Of a stretch of 64,000 nt of DNA, positions 37,654 through 46,979 are shown in pieces. The notes beneath the pieces are model-generated. The model was not told the DNA's origin. It saw only the letters and a program-made list of their open reading frames with translations, and did no database searches. The DNA comes from Janthinobacterium saanense (GTDB lineage: Bacteria; Pseudomonadota; Gammaproteobacteria; Burkholderiales; Burkholderiaceae_D), in contig NZ_JACHCI010000007.1 of NCBI RefSeq assembly GCF_014200675.1, forward strand, positions 1-64,000, written 5' to 3'. The first letter of the stretch is position 1. Each line of letters starts with the position of its first letter. A program made the position numbers and the translations under genes.

Positions 37654-38499
37654 ATGCCAGCACAACTGATCGACGGAATTGCCCTCTCCCAAAAACTGCG
37701 CGCAGAAATCGCCACCCGCGCCGCCGCCCTGACCGCCAAGGGCACGCAGCCCGGCCTGGCCGTGATCCTCGTCGGCGAAGATCCGGCAAGCCAGGTTTAT
37801 GTGCGCAACAAGGTCAAGGCTTGCGGCGACGTGGGTTTCCACTCGGTGCTGGAAAAGTACGAAGCCGACCTGTCGGAAGCAGCCTTGCTCGCACGCATAG
37901 CCAGCCTGAACGCCGATCCGGCCATCCACGGCATCCTGGTGCAAATGCCTTTGCCTAAACACATCAATCCGCACAAGGTGATCGAAGCCATCGCCACCAC
38001 CAAGGATGTGGACGGCTACTCGGTGCTGAGCGCCGGCGAACTGATGACGGGCTTGCCAGGCTTTCGCCCTTGCACGCCTTATGGTTGCATGAAACTGATC
38101 GAAAGCACGGGCGTCGACCTGCGCGGCAAGCACGCCGTCGTCATCGGCCGCAGCAACACGGTGGGCAAACCGATGGCACTGCTGCTCTTGCAAGCGAACG
38201 CTACCGTCACCATCTGCCATAGTGCAACACCGGACCTGGGCCACCACACGCGCAACGCCGACATCGTCGTCGCCGCCGTGGGCCGCCGCAACACCCTGAC
38301 GGCCGACATGGTCCGTCCGGGCGCCATCGTGATCGACGTGGGCATGAACCGCGACGACAACGGCAAGCTGTGCGGCGACGTGGACTTTGCCGGTGTGAAA
38401 GAAATCGCTTCGCATATCACCCCGGTGCCGGGTGGCGTGGGTCCGATGACGATTACGATGTTGTTGATGAATACGGTGGAAGCAGCAGAGCGCATTTAA
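37654..38499 (+). CDS. folD: Bifunctional methylene-THF dehydrogenase/cyclohydrolase
   Basis: Interconverts 5,10-methylene-, methenyl- and 10-formyl-tetrahydrofolate using NADP+, feeding purine and fMet synthesis. All family landmarks are present: [24 protein letters not shown] with the catalytic lysine (about residue 54), [11 protein letters not shown], the DVDGYS motif, RPCTPYGCM, the NADP site [14 protein letters not shown], and [13 protein letters not shown] at the end. 281 aa, normal length. Divergent from aceE. A palindromic intergenic element follows it directly. Confidence 0.97.
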   Translation: MPAQLIDGIALSQKLRAEIATRAAALTAKGTQPGLAVILVGEDPASQVYVRNKVKACGDVGFHSVLEKYEADLSEAALLARIASLNADPAIHGILVQMPLPKHINPHKVIEAIATTKDVDGYSVLSAGELMTGLPGFRPCTPYGCMKLIESTGVDLRGKHAVVIGRSNTVGKPMALLLLQANATVTICHSATPDLGHHTRNADIVVAAVGRRNTLTADMVRPGAIVIDVGMNRDDNGKLCGDVDFAGVKEIASHITPVPGGVGPMTITMLLMNTVEAAERI

Positions 38500-38502
38500 A
38501 GA

Positions 38503-38599
38503 GCATCTGAAAAACGCTCAGGGCAAGGTGCGGTGCCGAAGACAGTACAAATAGTACGGCGAGGCGCTGCAACGCAGCCATGGGCGTTTTCTCGGATGC
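38503..38599. repeat. Palindromic intergenic element between folD and prlC
   Basis: About 97 bases framed by GCATCTGAAAAACGC at the left and GCGTTTTCTCGGATGC at the right, which are imperfect complements; inside are smaller dyads (GTAC-N5-GTAC, GCTGC-N3-GCAGC). The layout is that of REP/palindromic-unit elements found in many copies between genes. Only one copy is in this window, so the repeat status is inference. Confidence 0.5.
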
Positions 38600-38657
38600 G
38601 CTGGCACGTGGGCGGCTGGTCCGCCCATGACATATATAGACAGGAACAGGATAGCTG

Positions 38658-40733
38658 ATGACAAACACCAACCCACTGCTGGACTTCTCCGGACTGCCCC
38701 GCTTCGATGCCATTACCGCCGAGCACGTTACGCCGGCCATCGATGCCTTGCTGGCCCAGGCGCGAACCACCGTGGCCAAGCTGACGTCGCCCGAAACACC
38801 GGTCAGCTGGGACAGTTTTGTTGCACCGCAAGATGAGATCGGCGAAACGCTGGGTCGCGCCTGGGGCATCGTCAGCCACCTGAGTAATGTTGTCGATACG
38901 CCAGAATTGCGGGCAGCCTTCAATGCCAGCCAGCCAAAAGTCACGGAATTCTGGACCGAACTGGGCCAGAACGAAGTACTGTTCGACAAATTCAAGCAAT
39001 TGCAGGCCAGTACGGAATACGCCACACTGTCGCCGGCGCGCAAGACCATCGTCGAACACGCGATACGCGGTTTCCGCCTGGGCGGCGCCGAGTTGCCAGA
39101 AGATAAAAAAGAACGCTTCGGCGCGATCCAGGAAGAACACGCGGCCGTGTCCACGCGCTTTTCCGAAAACGTGCTCGACGCCACCAATGACTACAAGCTG
39201 CTGGTAGACACCGAGGCCGAACTGGCGGGCTTGCCCGACGACGTCAAGCAGGCGGCCCGCGCCGCCGCTGAAAAAGAGGGCAAGAGCGGCTACCAGTTTT
39301 CGCTGCACTTCCCTTCGTACTATCCTATTTTGCAATTTGCCGACCAGCGTGCGCTGCGTGAAACCATCTACCGCGCCAACGCCACCAAGGCATCCGAACA
39401 GGGCGAGGCCTTCAGTAAAAAGGACGAGTGGGACAATGGCCCGAATATCGTCACCCTGCTGAAACTGCGCGATGAAGAAGCCAAGATGCTGGGTTACAAG
39501 AATTTCGCCGAAGTGTCGCTGGTGCCGAAAATGGCGCAAAGCCCGGAACAAGTGATTTCTTTCCTCGAAGACCTGGCCCGCCGCGCCCGCCCTTATGCGG
39601 AGCAGGATCTGGCCGAGCTGCGCGCTTTCGCCAAGGACGAGCTGGGCCTGGACGAATTGCAAGCCTGGGACGTGCCTTACGCTTCCGAAAAACTGCAGGA
39701 ACGCCGTTATGCCTTCTCGGCGCAGGAAGTGAAACAGTATTTTCCTGAACACAAAGTCATCGATGGCTTGTTCCGTCTCGTACAAACCTTGTTCTCGGTC
39801 AATATCCTGGTAGACACGGCCAGCGCCTGGCACCCGTCCGTGCGTTTCTACCGCATCGAACGCGATGGCCAGCTGGTGGGCCAGTTCTATCTGGACCTGT
39901 ATGCGCGCGCCGGCAAGGGCGGCGGCGCATGGATGGATGACGCGCGCGGCCGCCGCTTGCACAATGGCAAGCTACAAACGCCAGTCGCCTATCTGACCTG
40001 CAACTTTACTGAGCCTGCCCTGGTCGACGGCGTATTGCAGCCTTCGCTGTTCACGCATGATGAAGTGATTACCCTGTTCCATGAATTCGGCCACGGTTTA
40101 CATCATATGCTGACGCAAGTCGATGAAATCAGCGTGTCGGGCATTTCCGGCGTGGAATGGGATGCGGTAGAGCTGCCTTCGCAATTCATGGAAAATTTCT
40201 GCTGGGAATGGGATGTGCTGCAGCACATGACGGCCCACGTGACGACGGGTGAGCCCTTGCCGCGCGCGCTGTACGACAAGATGCTGGCGGCCAAGAATTT
40301 CCAGTCCGGCTTGCAAACCCTGCGCCAGTCAGAGTTTTCGCTGCTCGATATGCATTTGCACTATGACTACAATCCCTTCGGCACACAAAGCGTGCAGGAA
40401 TTGATCGATAGCGTACGCCGCAAGTTCGCCGTGGTGATACCGCCCGCCTACAACCGCTTCCAGAATTCGTTTGGCCACATCTTTTCAGGCGGCTACTCGG
40501 CCGGCTATTACAGCTACAAATGGGCAGAAGTCTTGTCTGCCGATGCCTACAGCGCATTTGAAGAAGCAGCGGCGCTGACAGGTGGCGTGGTCTCGGCGGA
40601 AACGGGCAAACGCTTCCAGGCTGAAATTCTGGCCGTGGGCGGTTCGCGCCCGGCGCTGGAATCGTTCACGGCCTTCCGTGGCCGTGAACCAAATATCGAC
40701 GCCCTGCTGCGCCACAGCGGCATGGCCGCCTGA
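38658..40733 (+). CDS. prlC: Oligopeptidase A (M3 family metallopeptidase)
   Basis: Cytoplasmic zinc endopeptidase of 691 aa that degrades short peptides, including cleaved signal peptides in E. coli. The zinc site is TLFHEFGHGLHHMLTQV (HEXXH, about residue 475) with the third ligand in ELPSQFMENFCWEW about 25 residues later; the C-terminus HIFSGGYSAGYYSYKWAEVLSADAY is the M3 signature substrate region. AGGA lies six bases before the ATG. HolC follows after 5 bases, so the genes are probably co-transcribed. Confidence 0.95.
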   Translation: MTNTNPLLDFSGLPRFDAITAEHVTPAIDALLAQARTTVAKLTSPETPVSWDSFVAPQDEIGETLGRAWGIVSHLSNVVDTPELRAAFNASQPKVTEFWTELGQNEVLFDKFKQLQASTEYATLSPARKTIVEHAIRGFRLGGAELPEDKKERFGAIQEEHAAVSTRFSENVLDATNDYKLLVDTEAELAGLPDDVKQAARAAAEKEGKSGYQFSLHFPSYYPILQFADQRALRETIYRANATKASEQGEAFSKKDEWDNGPNIVTLLKLRDEEAKMLGYKNFAEVSLVPKMAQSPEQVISFLEDLARRARPYAEQDLAELRAFAKDELGLDELQAWDVPYASEKLQERRYAFSAQEVKQYFPEHKVIDGLFRLVQTLFSVNILVDTASAWHPSVRFYRIERDGQLVGQFYLDLYARAGKGGGAWMDDARGRRLHNGKLQTPVAYLTCNFTEPALVDGVLQPSLFTHDEVITLFHEFGHGLHHMLTQVDEISVSGISGVEWDAVELPSQFMENFCWEWDVLQHMTAHVTTGEPLPRALYDKMLAAKNFQSGLQTLRQSEFSLLDMHLHYDYNPFGTQSVQELIDSVRRKFAVVIPPAYNRFQNSFGHIFSGGYSAGYYSYKWAEVLSADAYSAFEEAAALTGGVVSAETGKRFQAEILAVGGSRPALESFTAFRGREPNIDALLRHSGMAA

Positions 40734-40738
40734 GCACC

Positions 40739-41164
40739 ATGACCCGCGTCGATTTTCACAGCAATGTGCCAGACAAGCTGGCCTATGCCAGCCGTCTGGT
40801 GCGCAAAGCCTATATGGCGGGCAACAAGGTGGTGGTATTGACGGCCGACAGCGAACAGCTGGCCGCCCTGGATGCGGCCATGTGGACCATTTCGCCGACG
40901 GATTTCTTGCCGCACGTGGCGGCCGGCGATCCGCTGGCGGTCCACACGCCCATCGTGCTGACCGACAATATGGATGTCGAGTTGCCGCATCACGATATCC
41001 TGGTCAATCTGTCGCAGCTGCCTCCGGTCAACTACGCACAATTCCAGCGCGTGTTCGAGATCGTCGCCATGGATGAGCACGATGCCCAGGCCGGCCGCCA
41101 GCGCTTCCTGCACTACCGCAAGGCCGGTATGGAGCCGACCCACTTTGTAGCAGGTAAAACATGA
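40739..41164 (+). CDS. holC: DNA polymerase III subunit chi
   Basis: Clamp-loader accessory subunit (141 aa) that links DNA polymerase III to single-strand binding protein. The N-terminal pattern RVDFHSNVPDKLAYASRLVRKAY, the region VVVLTADSEQLAALDAAMWT, and SPTDFLPHV fit the chi family. It starts 5 bases after prlC and its stop overlaps the start of the next gene (ATGA at 41161-41164), which suggests translational coupling. Confidence 0.93.
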   Translation: MTRVDFHSNVPDKLAYASRLVRKAYMAGNKVVVLTADSEQLAALDAAMWTISPTDFLPHVAAGDPLAVHTPIVLTDNMDVELPHHDILVNLSQLPPVNYAQFQRVFEIVAMDEHDAQAGRQRFLHYRKAGMEPTHFVAGKT

Positions 41165-41520
41165 GCGAACAGCCATTCGATCCGGGCATCCCCCTGTTGA
41201 CGGAAGTGCTGTCGGGGCCGGAAGCGCTGCAGCAAGCGGCGTCGCCAGAACCAGCAATGGAGCCGGTGATCGACGTTGCCGAACAACCCGACTGGGACGC
41301 CATCGAGCAGCGGCTGACGCAGCGCATCCTGCATCAGGTACAAGGCAAGATCGACCACCTGCTGGAAGAGCGCATCGCCCACGTCTTGCAAACCGCGCTG
41401 CAAAACGCCCTGATCGGCATGCGGGGAGCCTTGCGCGAAGACTTGCAGCAATCGCTGGAACATATCGTGGCCCATGCCGTCAGCCATGAGCTGGGCCATC
41501 TCCACTCTTCAAAGCATTAA
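41161..41520 (+). CDS. DUF2486-like protein downstream of holC
   Basis: A 119-aa acidic protein. The N-terminus has the short motif DPGIPLLTEVL seen in DUF2486-like proteins that follow holC in betaproteobacteria; the second half (residues 45-115) is a long amphipathic helix region (RLTQRILHQVQGKIDHLLEE, HVLQTALQNALIGM) likely to form a coiled coil. No catalytic motif is seen. Overlap with holC by four bases implies a linked function, but none is known to me. Confidence 0.7.
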   Translation: MSEQPFDPGIPLLTEVLSGPEALQQAASPEPAMEPVIDVAEQPDWDAIEQRLTQRILHQVQGKIDHLLEERIAHVLQTALQNALIGMRGALREDLQQSLEHIVAHAVSHELGHLHSSKH

Positions 41521-41776
41521 TCATCAGGGCAGATGCACGTACTCTGCCCTGAACATTCCCCTACACCATTCCCCCTCCCTGCGCCATTCTTTGGTGCATC
41601 TGCGCCGCTAATCTCGGTGCATGACGCCTCACTTTGGTGATTGTCACGACAAACAACACAAAGCCTGAAAAGCGGCTTTTCTCGGCCTGTTTTTTGTTGT
41701 ACCTTTCTCCACCAGTGCCGCCTTTCGAAGCGGCTTCACGAGACGCCGCCGTATCTTTATCCATTGGAGAATGTTT
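41521..41776. other. Intergenic region before the binding-protein gene
   Basis: About 256 bases. A weak hairpin (AAAGCC near 41660 with GGCTTT near 41673, T-rich after it) may end the prlC-holC transcript. GGAG at 41766-41769 is the ribosome site for the next gene. No further gene is seen. Confidence 0.4.
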
Positions 41777-42919
41777 ATGCAGCTCAAGACCAAAGTCCTT
41801 CCGCTCGTCATCGCCCTGACCTTCGCCGGCCATGCAGGCGCCCAGGAAATCATCAAGATAGGCCATGTTGCCCCGGTTTCTGGCGCCAGTTCCCATCTGG
41901 GCAAGGATAATGAAAACGCGGCCAAGATGGCGATCGAGGACTTGAACGCCAAGGGTTTCAAGATCGACGGCAAGGTCGTGAAATTCGTGCTGGTGGCGGA
42001 AGACGATGCAGGCGACCCGAAACAGGGTACGGCGGTGGCGCAAAAGCTGGTCGACGCCAAGGTCAATGGCGTGATCGGCCACTTGAATTCCGGCACCACC
42101 ATTCCCGCCTCGCGCATTTATTTCAATGCCGGCATTCCGCAGATTTCACCAGCCGCCACCAACCCCACCTACACGCAGCAAAAATTCAACACGGCCTTCC
42201 GCGTGGTTGCCAATGACAACAAGCTGGGCGGCACGCTGGGCGCCTATGCCGTGGGCAAGCTGCAAGCGAAGAAAATCGCCGTCATCGATGACCGTACTGC
42301 CTACGGCCAGGGCGTGGCCGAGCAATTCGTGAAAGGCGCCAAGAAAGCCTTGCCGGGCGTGCAAATCGTCGGCAAGGAATTTACCAATGCCAATGCGACC
42401 GACTTCAACGCGATTTTGACCAGTATCAAATCCAAGAATCCTGACCTGGTCTTCTTTGGCGGCATGGATTCCGTGGCCGGCCCCATGTTGCGCCAGATGA
42501 AGGCGCTGGGCATCAAGGTCAAATTCATGGGCGGCGACGGCATGTGCACGGAACCGCTGGGCCAGCTGGCCGGTGACGCGGTCGGCGAAAACATGATCAC
42601 CTGCGCAGAAGCAGGCGGCGTGACGGGCGCAGAACAAAAAGCCATGGACGATTTCCGCGCCCGCTACAAGCAGAAATACAAGATGGACGTGCAACTGTAT
42701 GCACCCTATGTGTACGACGCCGTGATGACCATGGCCACCGCCATGCAGGATGCCAAGTCGTCCAAACCGTCCGTCTACCTGCCCTTCCTGACCAAGGTGC
42801 ACTACCAGGGTGTGACGGGCCCGATCGCCTTCGATGCGAATGGCGACATCAAGGATGGCTCGCTGACCCTGTTCACTTATCGCGGCGGCAAGAAGACCAA
42901 GATGGAAGTCGTCAAGTAA
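41777..42919 (+). CDS. Branched-chain amino acid-type ABC transporter substrate-binding protein
   Basis: Periplasmic binding protein of the LivK/LivJ group, 380 aa. A signal peptide (MQLKTKVLPLVIALTFAGHAGA) precedes the type I binding fold: IKIGHVAPVSGASSHLGKDNENAAKMAIEDLNAKG, GVIGHLNSGTTIPASRIY and IAVIDDRTAYGQGVAEQF are all typical. GGAG is seven bases before the ATG at 41777, so this start is preferred to the ATG at 41771, which is too close. No permease or ATPase genes are adjacent, so it must share a transporter encoded elsewhere. The ligand is likely Leu/Ile/Val or a related amino acid or amide. A strong terminator follows. Confidence 0.92.
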   Translation: MQLKTKVLPLVIALTFAGHAGAQEIIKIGHVAPVSGASSHLGKDNENAAKMAIEDLNAKGFKIDGKVVKFVLVAEDDAGDPKQGTAVAQKLVDAKVNGVIGHLNSGTTIPASRIYFNAGIPQISPAATNPTYTQQKFNTAFRVVANDNKLGGTLGAYAVGKLQAKKIAVIDDRTAYGQGVAEQFVKGAKKALPGVQIVGKEFTNANATDFNAILTSIKSKNPDLVFFGGMDSVAGPMLRQMKALGIKVKFMGGDGMCTEPLGQLAGDAVGENMITCAEAGGVTGAEQKAMDDFRARYKQKYKMDVQLYAPYVYDAVMTMATAMQDAKSSKPSVYLPFLTKVHYQGVTGPIAFDANGDIKDGSLTLFTYRGGKKTKMEVVK

Positions 42920-42957
42920 GTTGTTGCAGAATGGCAGCCCTGTGCAGGCTGCCGCGC

Positions 42958-42993
42958 AAAAAAGCGCGCCGGACACCGCTGGCGCGCTTTTTT
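42958..42993. terminator. Terminator between the binding-protein and glycosidase-like genes
   Basis: AAAAAAGCGCGCC / GGCGCGCTTTTTT (42958-42970, 42981-42993) with a ten-base loop; T runs on both strands serve both convergent genes. Confidence 0.92.
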
Positions 42994-43009
42994 TCGGCGC
43001 AAGCCAGAT

Positions 43010-44260
43010 CTACATGGCGTTGATGATCGCGGCGGCCTGCGCTACCTGATGCGCGGCCAGATAACTGGCTGCGTTGTTCAGGTTTTGCTGTTGCGCCGCA
43101 TTGCCGGCATACTGGACGCGCTTCTGGTACAAGGCATAAATTAATTGCAATTCACTTTGATTCGAGTTCACGCCGAGCGCTTGCTGCATCGTCGTTAAAT
43201 AGCTGTAGCCAAACTCCCGCGTCGGTTCGATCATGGTGCCTTCGCCATAATCATTCCAGGTTGCAAGCTGGATATTGTCGACGCCGGGAGCAGCCAATGC
43301 TTTGTTGAGCGTCGTCGCAAATGTCGAGCCGTATGGCAATGTCCAGGTCGGGCCCTGCCAGTTACCAGCCGCATAGTAGGTATTAAATCCAGGATACGCG
43401 ATCCCGAACTTGAGATTCAAGGGATGGTTATTGTAAAAATTATCCAGGCCAGCCATGCCGTCGGAGTAAATCCATGCGAATTCCCCCTTGCCGCTGGAAC
43501 CAGCCTGGCCGATCTGGTACCACAGCGTCAGGAAGGTGGGCGGCTTGGGGAAGGTCGAAAAGATAGCGTTCCAGTCACTCCCGTTGACGAAGGTTTGCGG
43601 CCCGAAATCCAATATCAGCGGCGCGCCATTGATTTGAATGTAGTTGCTTTGCGTAGTGTAATTAGACTTCAGGTAAGCGATGTCTTGCTGAGCCGCAGCC
43701 AGCTTATTGGGTATCAGCCCAGCGTCATACGCCATGCCTATATTGTGATCCTCGTACACCATCGCAAAGCTCAAGCCCAGCTTGGCGGTTTGCGCCACGA
43801 TGGCCTCGGCATTTTGCCGATTCTTAGGATAATCCCACACGTTCTGGCTGCCTGGCCAGTCGATCAAGACGCCATCGACACCGGCATACTTCATCAGCAG
43901 CAATTGATATTCGATGATATAGGGATCGCCGGAAGCATATGGCCCGGTTTGCGGATAATAATACGAGGCAATCTGGCGTTTTCCGCTTGCATCGACGATG
44001 TCCGGATTTTTATTCGCCATGGTCCAATGCTGGCCCCACGCGCCATTGCCCGATGAGGCCTTGGTTTCAAACCACGGCATCATGTGCATATAGATTTTTT
44101 TAGCCGAGCTCTTGGGCACAGCAACGGGGGCGACTTCCGCTTGCACCGATACCGATTTCAGGACCGTATTGCCGCCATCCTCGACAGTCCCGCTGCCGCA
44201 GCCGGTGAGCAGACCACCGACCAAGGCCATGCCCAGCATGCTGCTGATTGTTGTTTGCAT
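43010..44260 (-). CDS. Lipoprotein related to glycoside hydrolase family 71/99
   Basis: A 416-aa exported lipoprotein; lipobox GLLTGC (cysteine about residue 21). The domain starts IYMHMMPWFETKASSGNGAWGQHW and continues with YYYPQTGPYASGDPYIIEYQLLLMKYAGVDGVLIDWPG, IQLATWNDYGEGTMIEPT; these stretches match the GH99/GH71-like (endo-alpha-mannosidase/alpha-glucanase) TIM barrel, with candidate acidic residues D in LIDWPG and E in DYGEGT. CGGAG precedes the ATG by four bases. The DNA is visibly richer in A/T than its neighbours, which fits acquisition by transfer. Substrate, probably a polysaccharide, is unknown. Confidence 0.72.
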   Translation of the reverse strand: MQTTISSMLGMALVGGLLTGCGSGTVEDGGNTVLKSVSVQAEVAPVAVPKSSAKKIYMHMMPWFETKASSGNGAWGQHWTMANKNPDIVDASGKRQIASYYYPQTGPYASGDPYIIEYQLLLMKYAGVDGVLIDWPGSQNVWDYPKNRQNAEAIVAQTAKLGLSFAMVYEDHNIGMAYDAGLIPNKLAAAQQDIAYLKSNYTTQSNYIQINGAPLILDFGPQTFVNGSDWNAIFSTFPKPPTFLTLWYQIGQAGSSGKGEFAWIYSDGMAGLDNFYNNHPLNLKFGIAYPGFNTYYAAGNWQGPTWTLPYGSTFATTLNKALAAPGVDNIQLATWNDYGEGTMIEPTREFGYSYLTTMQQALGVNSNQSELQLIYALYQKRVQYAGNAAQQQNLNNAASYLAAHQVAQAAAIINAM

Positions 44261-44386
44261 TTTTTCTCCGTAAAGTGGCACCGTCCGTCAAGACGGCTTT
44301 TGGTTTCCAAGTAATCCATTTACATCACTGCAACTACTTGCTAACTTAACCCGAACGGAGCGCCTTGCGCAAGATGCTACCGATAA

Positions 44387-44418
44387 AAAAAACGCGCAGA
44401 CCAAAGTCTGCGCGTTTT
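44387..44418. terminator. Terminator of the cytochrome c gene
   Basis: AACGCGCAGAC / GTCTGCGCGTT (44391-44401, 44406-44416) around CAAA; A run before and T run after, so it works leftward for the cytochrome c gene. Confidence 0.9.
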
Positions 44419-44442
44419 TTAAGCGTTGAAGTCTATCTCAAC

Positions 44443-44754
44443 TCATTTTTGCGATAACACCCATTTGACCAGAGTGTGGGCTTCCGCTTCGCTCACTTGC
44501 GGATTGGCGGGCATCGGAATCGCACCCCAGGTACCGGAACCGCCCTTCATGACTTTTGCCACGAGCTTACCTTCCGCGTCTTTCTGGCCCGCGTACTTGG
44601 CCGCCACATCCTTGAATGCAGGACCGACCAATTTCGTGCTGACTGCGTGGCAAGCCATGCAATTCTTTGCTTTCGCCAGGTCAGGATTGGCCATCGCCAT
44701 TTGCGAGGTCAACGCCGACACTGCCACTACAGCCACCAACATGGAACGATTCAT
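44443..44754 (-). CDS. Small class I cytochrome c (c-551/c8 type)
   Basis: Periplasmic monoheme electron carrier, 103 aa with signal peptide (cleavage near MAMA). One heme site, CMACH (about residue 32), and the axial methionine region SGTWGAIPMPANPQVSEAEA near residue 80, followed by the closing helix LVKWVLSQK. This is the c-551/c8 pattern, a soluble donor to oxidases, nitrite reductase or peroxidases. GGAG lies eight bases before the ATG. Monocistronic, with its own terminator. The partner enzyme is not encoded nearby. Confidence 0.93.
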   Translation of the reverse strand: MNRSMLVAVVAVSALTSQMAMANPDLAKAKNCMACHAVSTKLVGPAFKDVAAKYAGQKDAEGKLVAKVMKGGSGTWGAIPMPANPQVSEAEAHTLVKWVLSQK

Positions 44755-44944
44755 TGTCTTTTCTCCAAAGTTACTTCCTGCGGCATTTTACCGTGTTTCC
44801 GCAGGCTCACTACGAGCCCGGATCAAGCGTTTCATCATCGTCAACGGTTGGGCACCTGTATTGTGCCCCGATTCGCGCCGCTATTCCCACTTTGTTTGTA
44901 AGGCCTTGTAACGTGCTCACACCTGACAAGGCCGCTGGGGCCGT

Positions 44945-46810
44945 CTAGCGCTTCTTGAGCTGCGACAAGTCACGCACGGCGCCACGATCAGCCGAGGTGG
45001 TCAGGGCCGCGTAGGCCTGCAAGGCTTGCGAGACATAGCGCTCGCGGTTGACGGGCAGCCAGGCTGCCTCGCCCTTCGCTTCCATCGCGGCGCGGCGCTC
45101 GGCCAGCGCGGCGTCCGTAATGCGCAGGTTGATGCTGCGCGCAGGAATGTCGATATCGATGAAGTCGCCCTCTTCCACCAGGCCGATGGCGCCGCCTTCC
45201 GCCGCTTCCGGCGAAGCGTGGCCAATCACCAGGCCCGAGGAACCGCCCGAGAAACGGCCATCGGTGAACAGCGCGCACGCCTTGCCCAGGCCTTTGGATT
45301 TGATGTACGAGGTTGGGTAGAGCATTTCCTGCATGCCGGGGCCGCCTTTCGGACCTTCGTAGCGGATGATCACGACGTCGCCTTCGTGCACGGTGTCGGC
45401 CAGGATCGCTTCGACAGCGGCGTCCTGGCTTTCAAACACGCGCGCCTTGCCCGAGAACACCAGGATGCTGTCATCGACGCCGGCCGTCTTGACGATGCAG
45501 CCCTTTTCGGCCAGGTTGCCGTACAACACGGCCAGGCCGCCATCTTGCGAATAAGCATGCGCCTTGTCGCGGATGCAGCCCGTGCTGCGGTCCGTATCGA
45601 CGCTGGCAAAGCGTTCCGATTGCGAAAACGCCGTCTGGGTCGGCACGCCGCCCGGCGCAGCGCGAAACAGCTGATGCACGGCCGGATCATCGGTGCACTT
45701 GATGTCGTTTTGCGCGATGGCGTCGGCCAGGGTAGCTGCATGGATGGTCGGCAAGCTGGTGTCGAGCAGGCCGGCACGCGCCAGTTCGCCCAAGATGCCC
45801 ACGATGCCGCCTGCGCGGTGCACGTCTTCGATATGGTATTTGTCCGTCATCGGCGCCACCTTGCACAAGCAAGGCACCTTGCGCGAAATGCGGTCGATAT
45901 CGGCCATGGTGAACGGCACTTCGGCTTCGTGCGCGGCGGCCAGCAAATGCAGCACGGTATTGGTCGAACCGCCCATCGAGACGTCGAGCGCCATGGCGTT
46001 TTCAAACGCCGCCTTGGTGGCGATCGAACGCGGCAGCACCGAGTAATCGTCCTGCTCGTAATGGCGCTTGGCCAGTTCCACGATCAGCCGCCCGGCGCGC
46101 AGGAACAGCTGTTCGCGGTCCGAGTGCGTGGCCAGGACGGTGCCGTTGCCAGGCAGGGCCAGGCCCAGCGCCTCGGTCAGGCAATTCATCGAATTGGCGG
46201 TAAACATGCCGGAACATGAACCGCAGGTCGGGCAGGCCGAACGCTCGATTTCCGCCACGTCGGCGTCGGACACCGTGCTGTCGCCGGCCTTGATCATGGC
46301 GTCCACCAGGTCGAGCTTGATGATCTTCTGCGTGCCGTTGACCACCTTGATGACCTTGCCCGCTTCCATCGGGCCGCCGGAAATGAAGACCACGGGAATA
46401 TTGATGCGCATGGCGGCCATCAGCATGCCCGGCGTGATCTTGTCGCAATTCGAGATGCAGACCATGGCGTCGGCGCAATGGGCGTTGACCATGTATTCGA
46501 CGGAATCGGCGATCAGGTCGCGCGATGGCAGCGAATAGAGCATGCCGCCGTGGCCCATGGCAATGCCGTCATCGACGGCGATGGTATTGAATTCCTTGGC
46601 CACGCCGCCGGCTTTTTCAATTTCGCGCGCCACCAGCTGGCCCAGGTCTTTCAGGTGGACGTGACCCGGCACGAACTGGGTAAACGAGTTGACGACGGCG
46701 ATGATCGGTTTATCGAAATCGCCATCTTTCATGCCGGTGGCGCGCCACAGGGCGCGTGCGCCAGCCATGTTGCGGCCGTGGGTGGTGGTGCGGGAACGGT
46801 ATTGCGGCAT
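44945..46810 (-). CDS. ilvD: Dihydroxy-acid dehydratase
   Basis: Iron-sulfur enzyme of isoleucine/valine synthesis, converting dihydroxy acids to 2-keto acids. 621 aa, of the E. coli IlvD length class. Conserved points: [20 protein letters not shown], the cluster cysteines [12 protein letters not shown] (about residue 123) and [16 protein letters not shown] (about 195), and the C-terminal [26 protein letters not shown] lies before the ATG. It is divergent from a LysR-type gene 170 bases away, which is a natural candidate regulator. Confidence 0.97.
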   Translation of the reverse strand: MPQYRSRTTTHGRNMAGARALWRATGMKDGDFDKPIIAVVNSFTQFVPGHVHLKDLGQLVAREIEKAGGVAKEFNTIAVDDGIAMGHGGMLYSLPSRDLIADSVEYMVNAHCADAMVCISNCDKITPGMLMAAMRINIPVVFISGGPMEAGKVIKVVNGTQKIIKLDLVDAMIKAGDSTVSDADVAEIERSACPTCGSCSGMFTANSMNCLTEALGLALPGNGTVLATHSDREQLFLRAGRLIVELAKRHYEQDDYSVLPRSIATKAAFENAMALDVSMGGSTNTVLHLLAAAHEAEVPFTMADIDRISRKVPCLCKVAPMTDKYHIEDVHRAGGIVGILGELARAGLLDTSLPTIHAATLADAIAQNDIKCTDDPAVHQLFRAAPGGVPTQTAFSQSERFASVDTDRSTGCIRDKAHAYSQDGGLAVLYGNLAEKGCIVKTAGVDDSILVFSGKARVFESQDAAVEAILADTVHEGDVVIIRYEGPKGGPGMQEMLYPTSYIKSKGLGKACALFTDGRFSGGSSGLVIGHASPEAAEGGAIGLVEEGDFIDIDIPARSINLRITDAALAERRAAMEAKGEAAWLPVNRERYVSQALQAYAALTTSADRGAVRDLSQLKKR

Positions 46811-46979
46811 GATGGACCTTCCAAAGTGTTAGTGCCTGACTGCTGGGTTCTGTTACAAGACCCTGCGTGCAGTGGGGGTACGCCAGATTGCCTTGCGCGC
46901 GAGCCACTGTCAAATATATGATGCACTGGCCTGTGAGTCGTTTTAGATATCACAGCAATACATTTGCATGGAAACGCAT

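Noticed and set aside
46811..46979. LysR operator or leader peptide in the ilvD/LysR gap
   Set aside because: No T-N11-A dyad and no Ile/Leu/Val-rich short frame with terminator was found.
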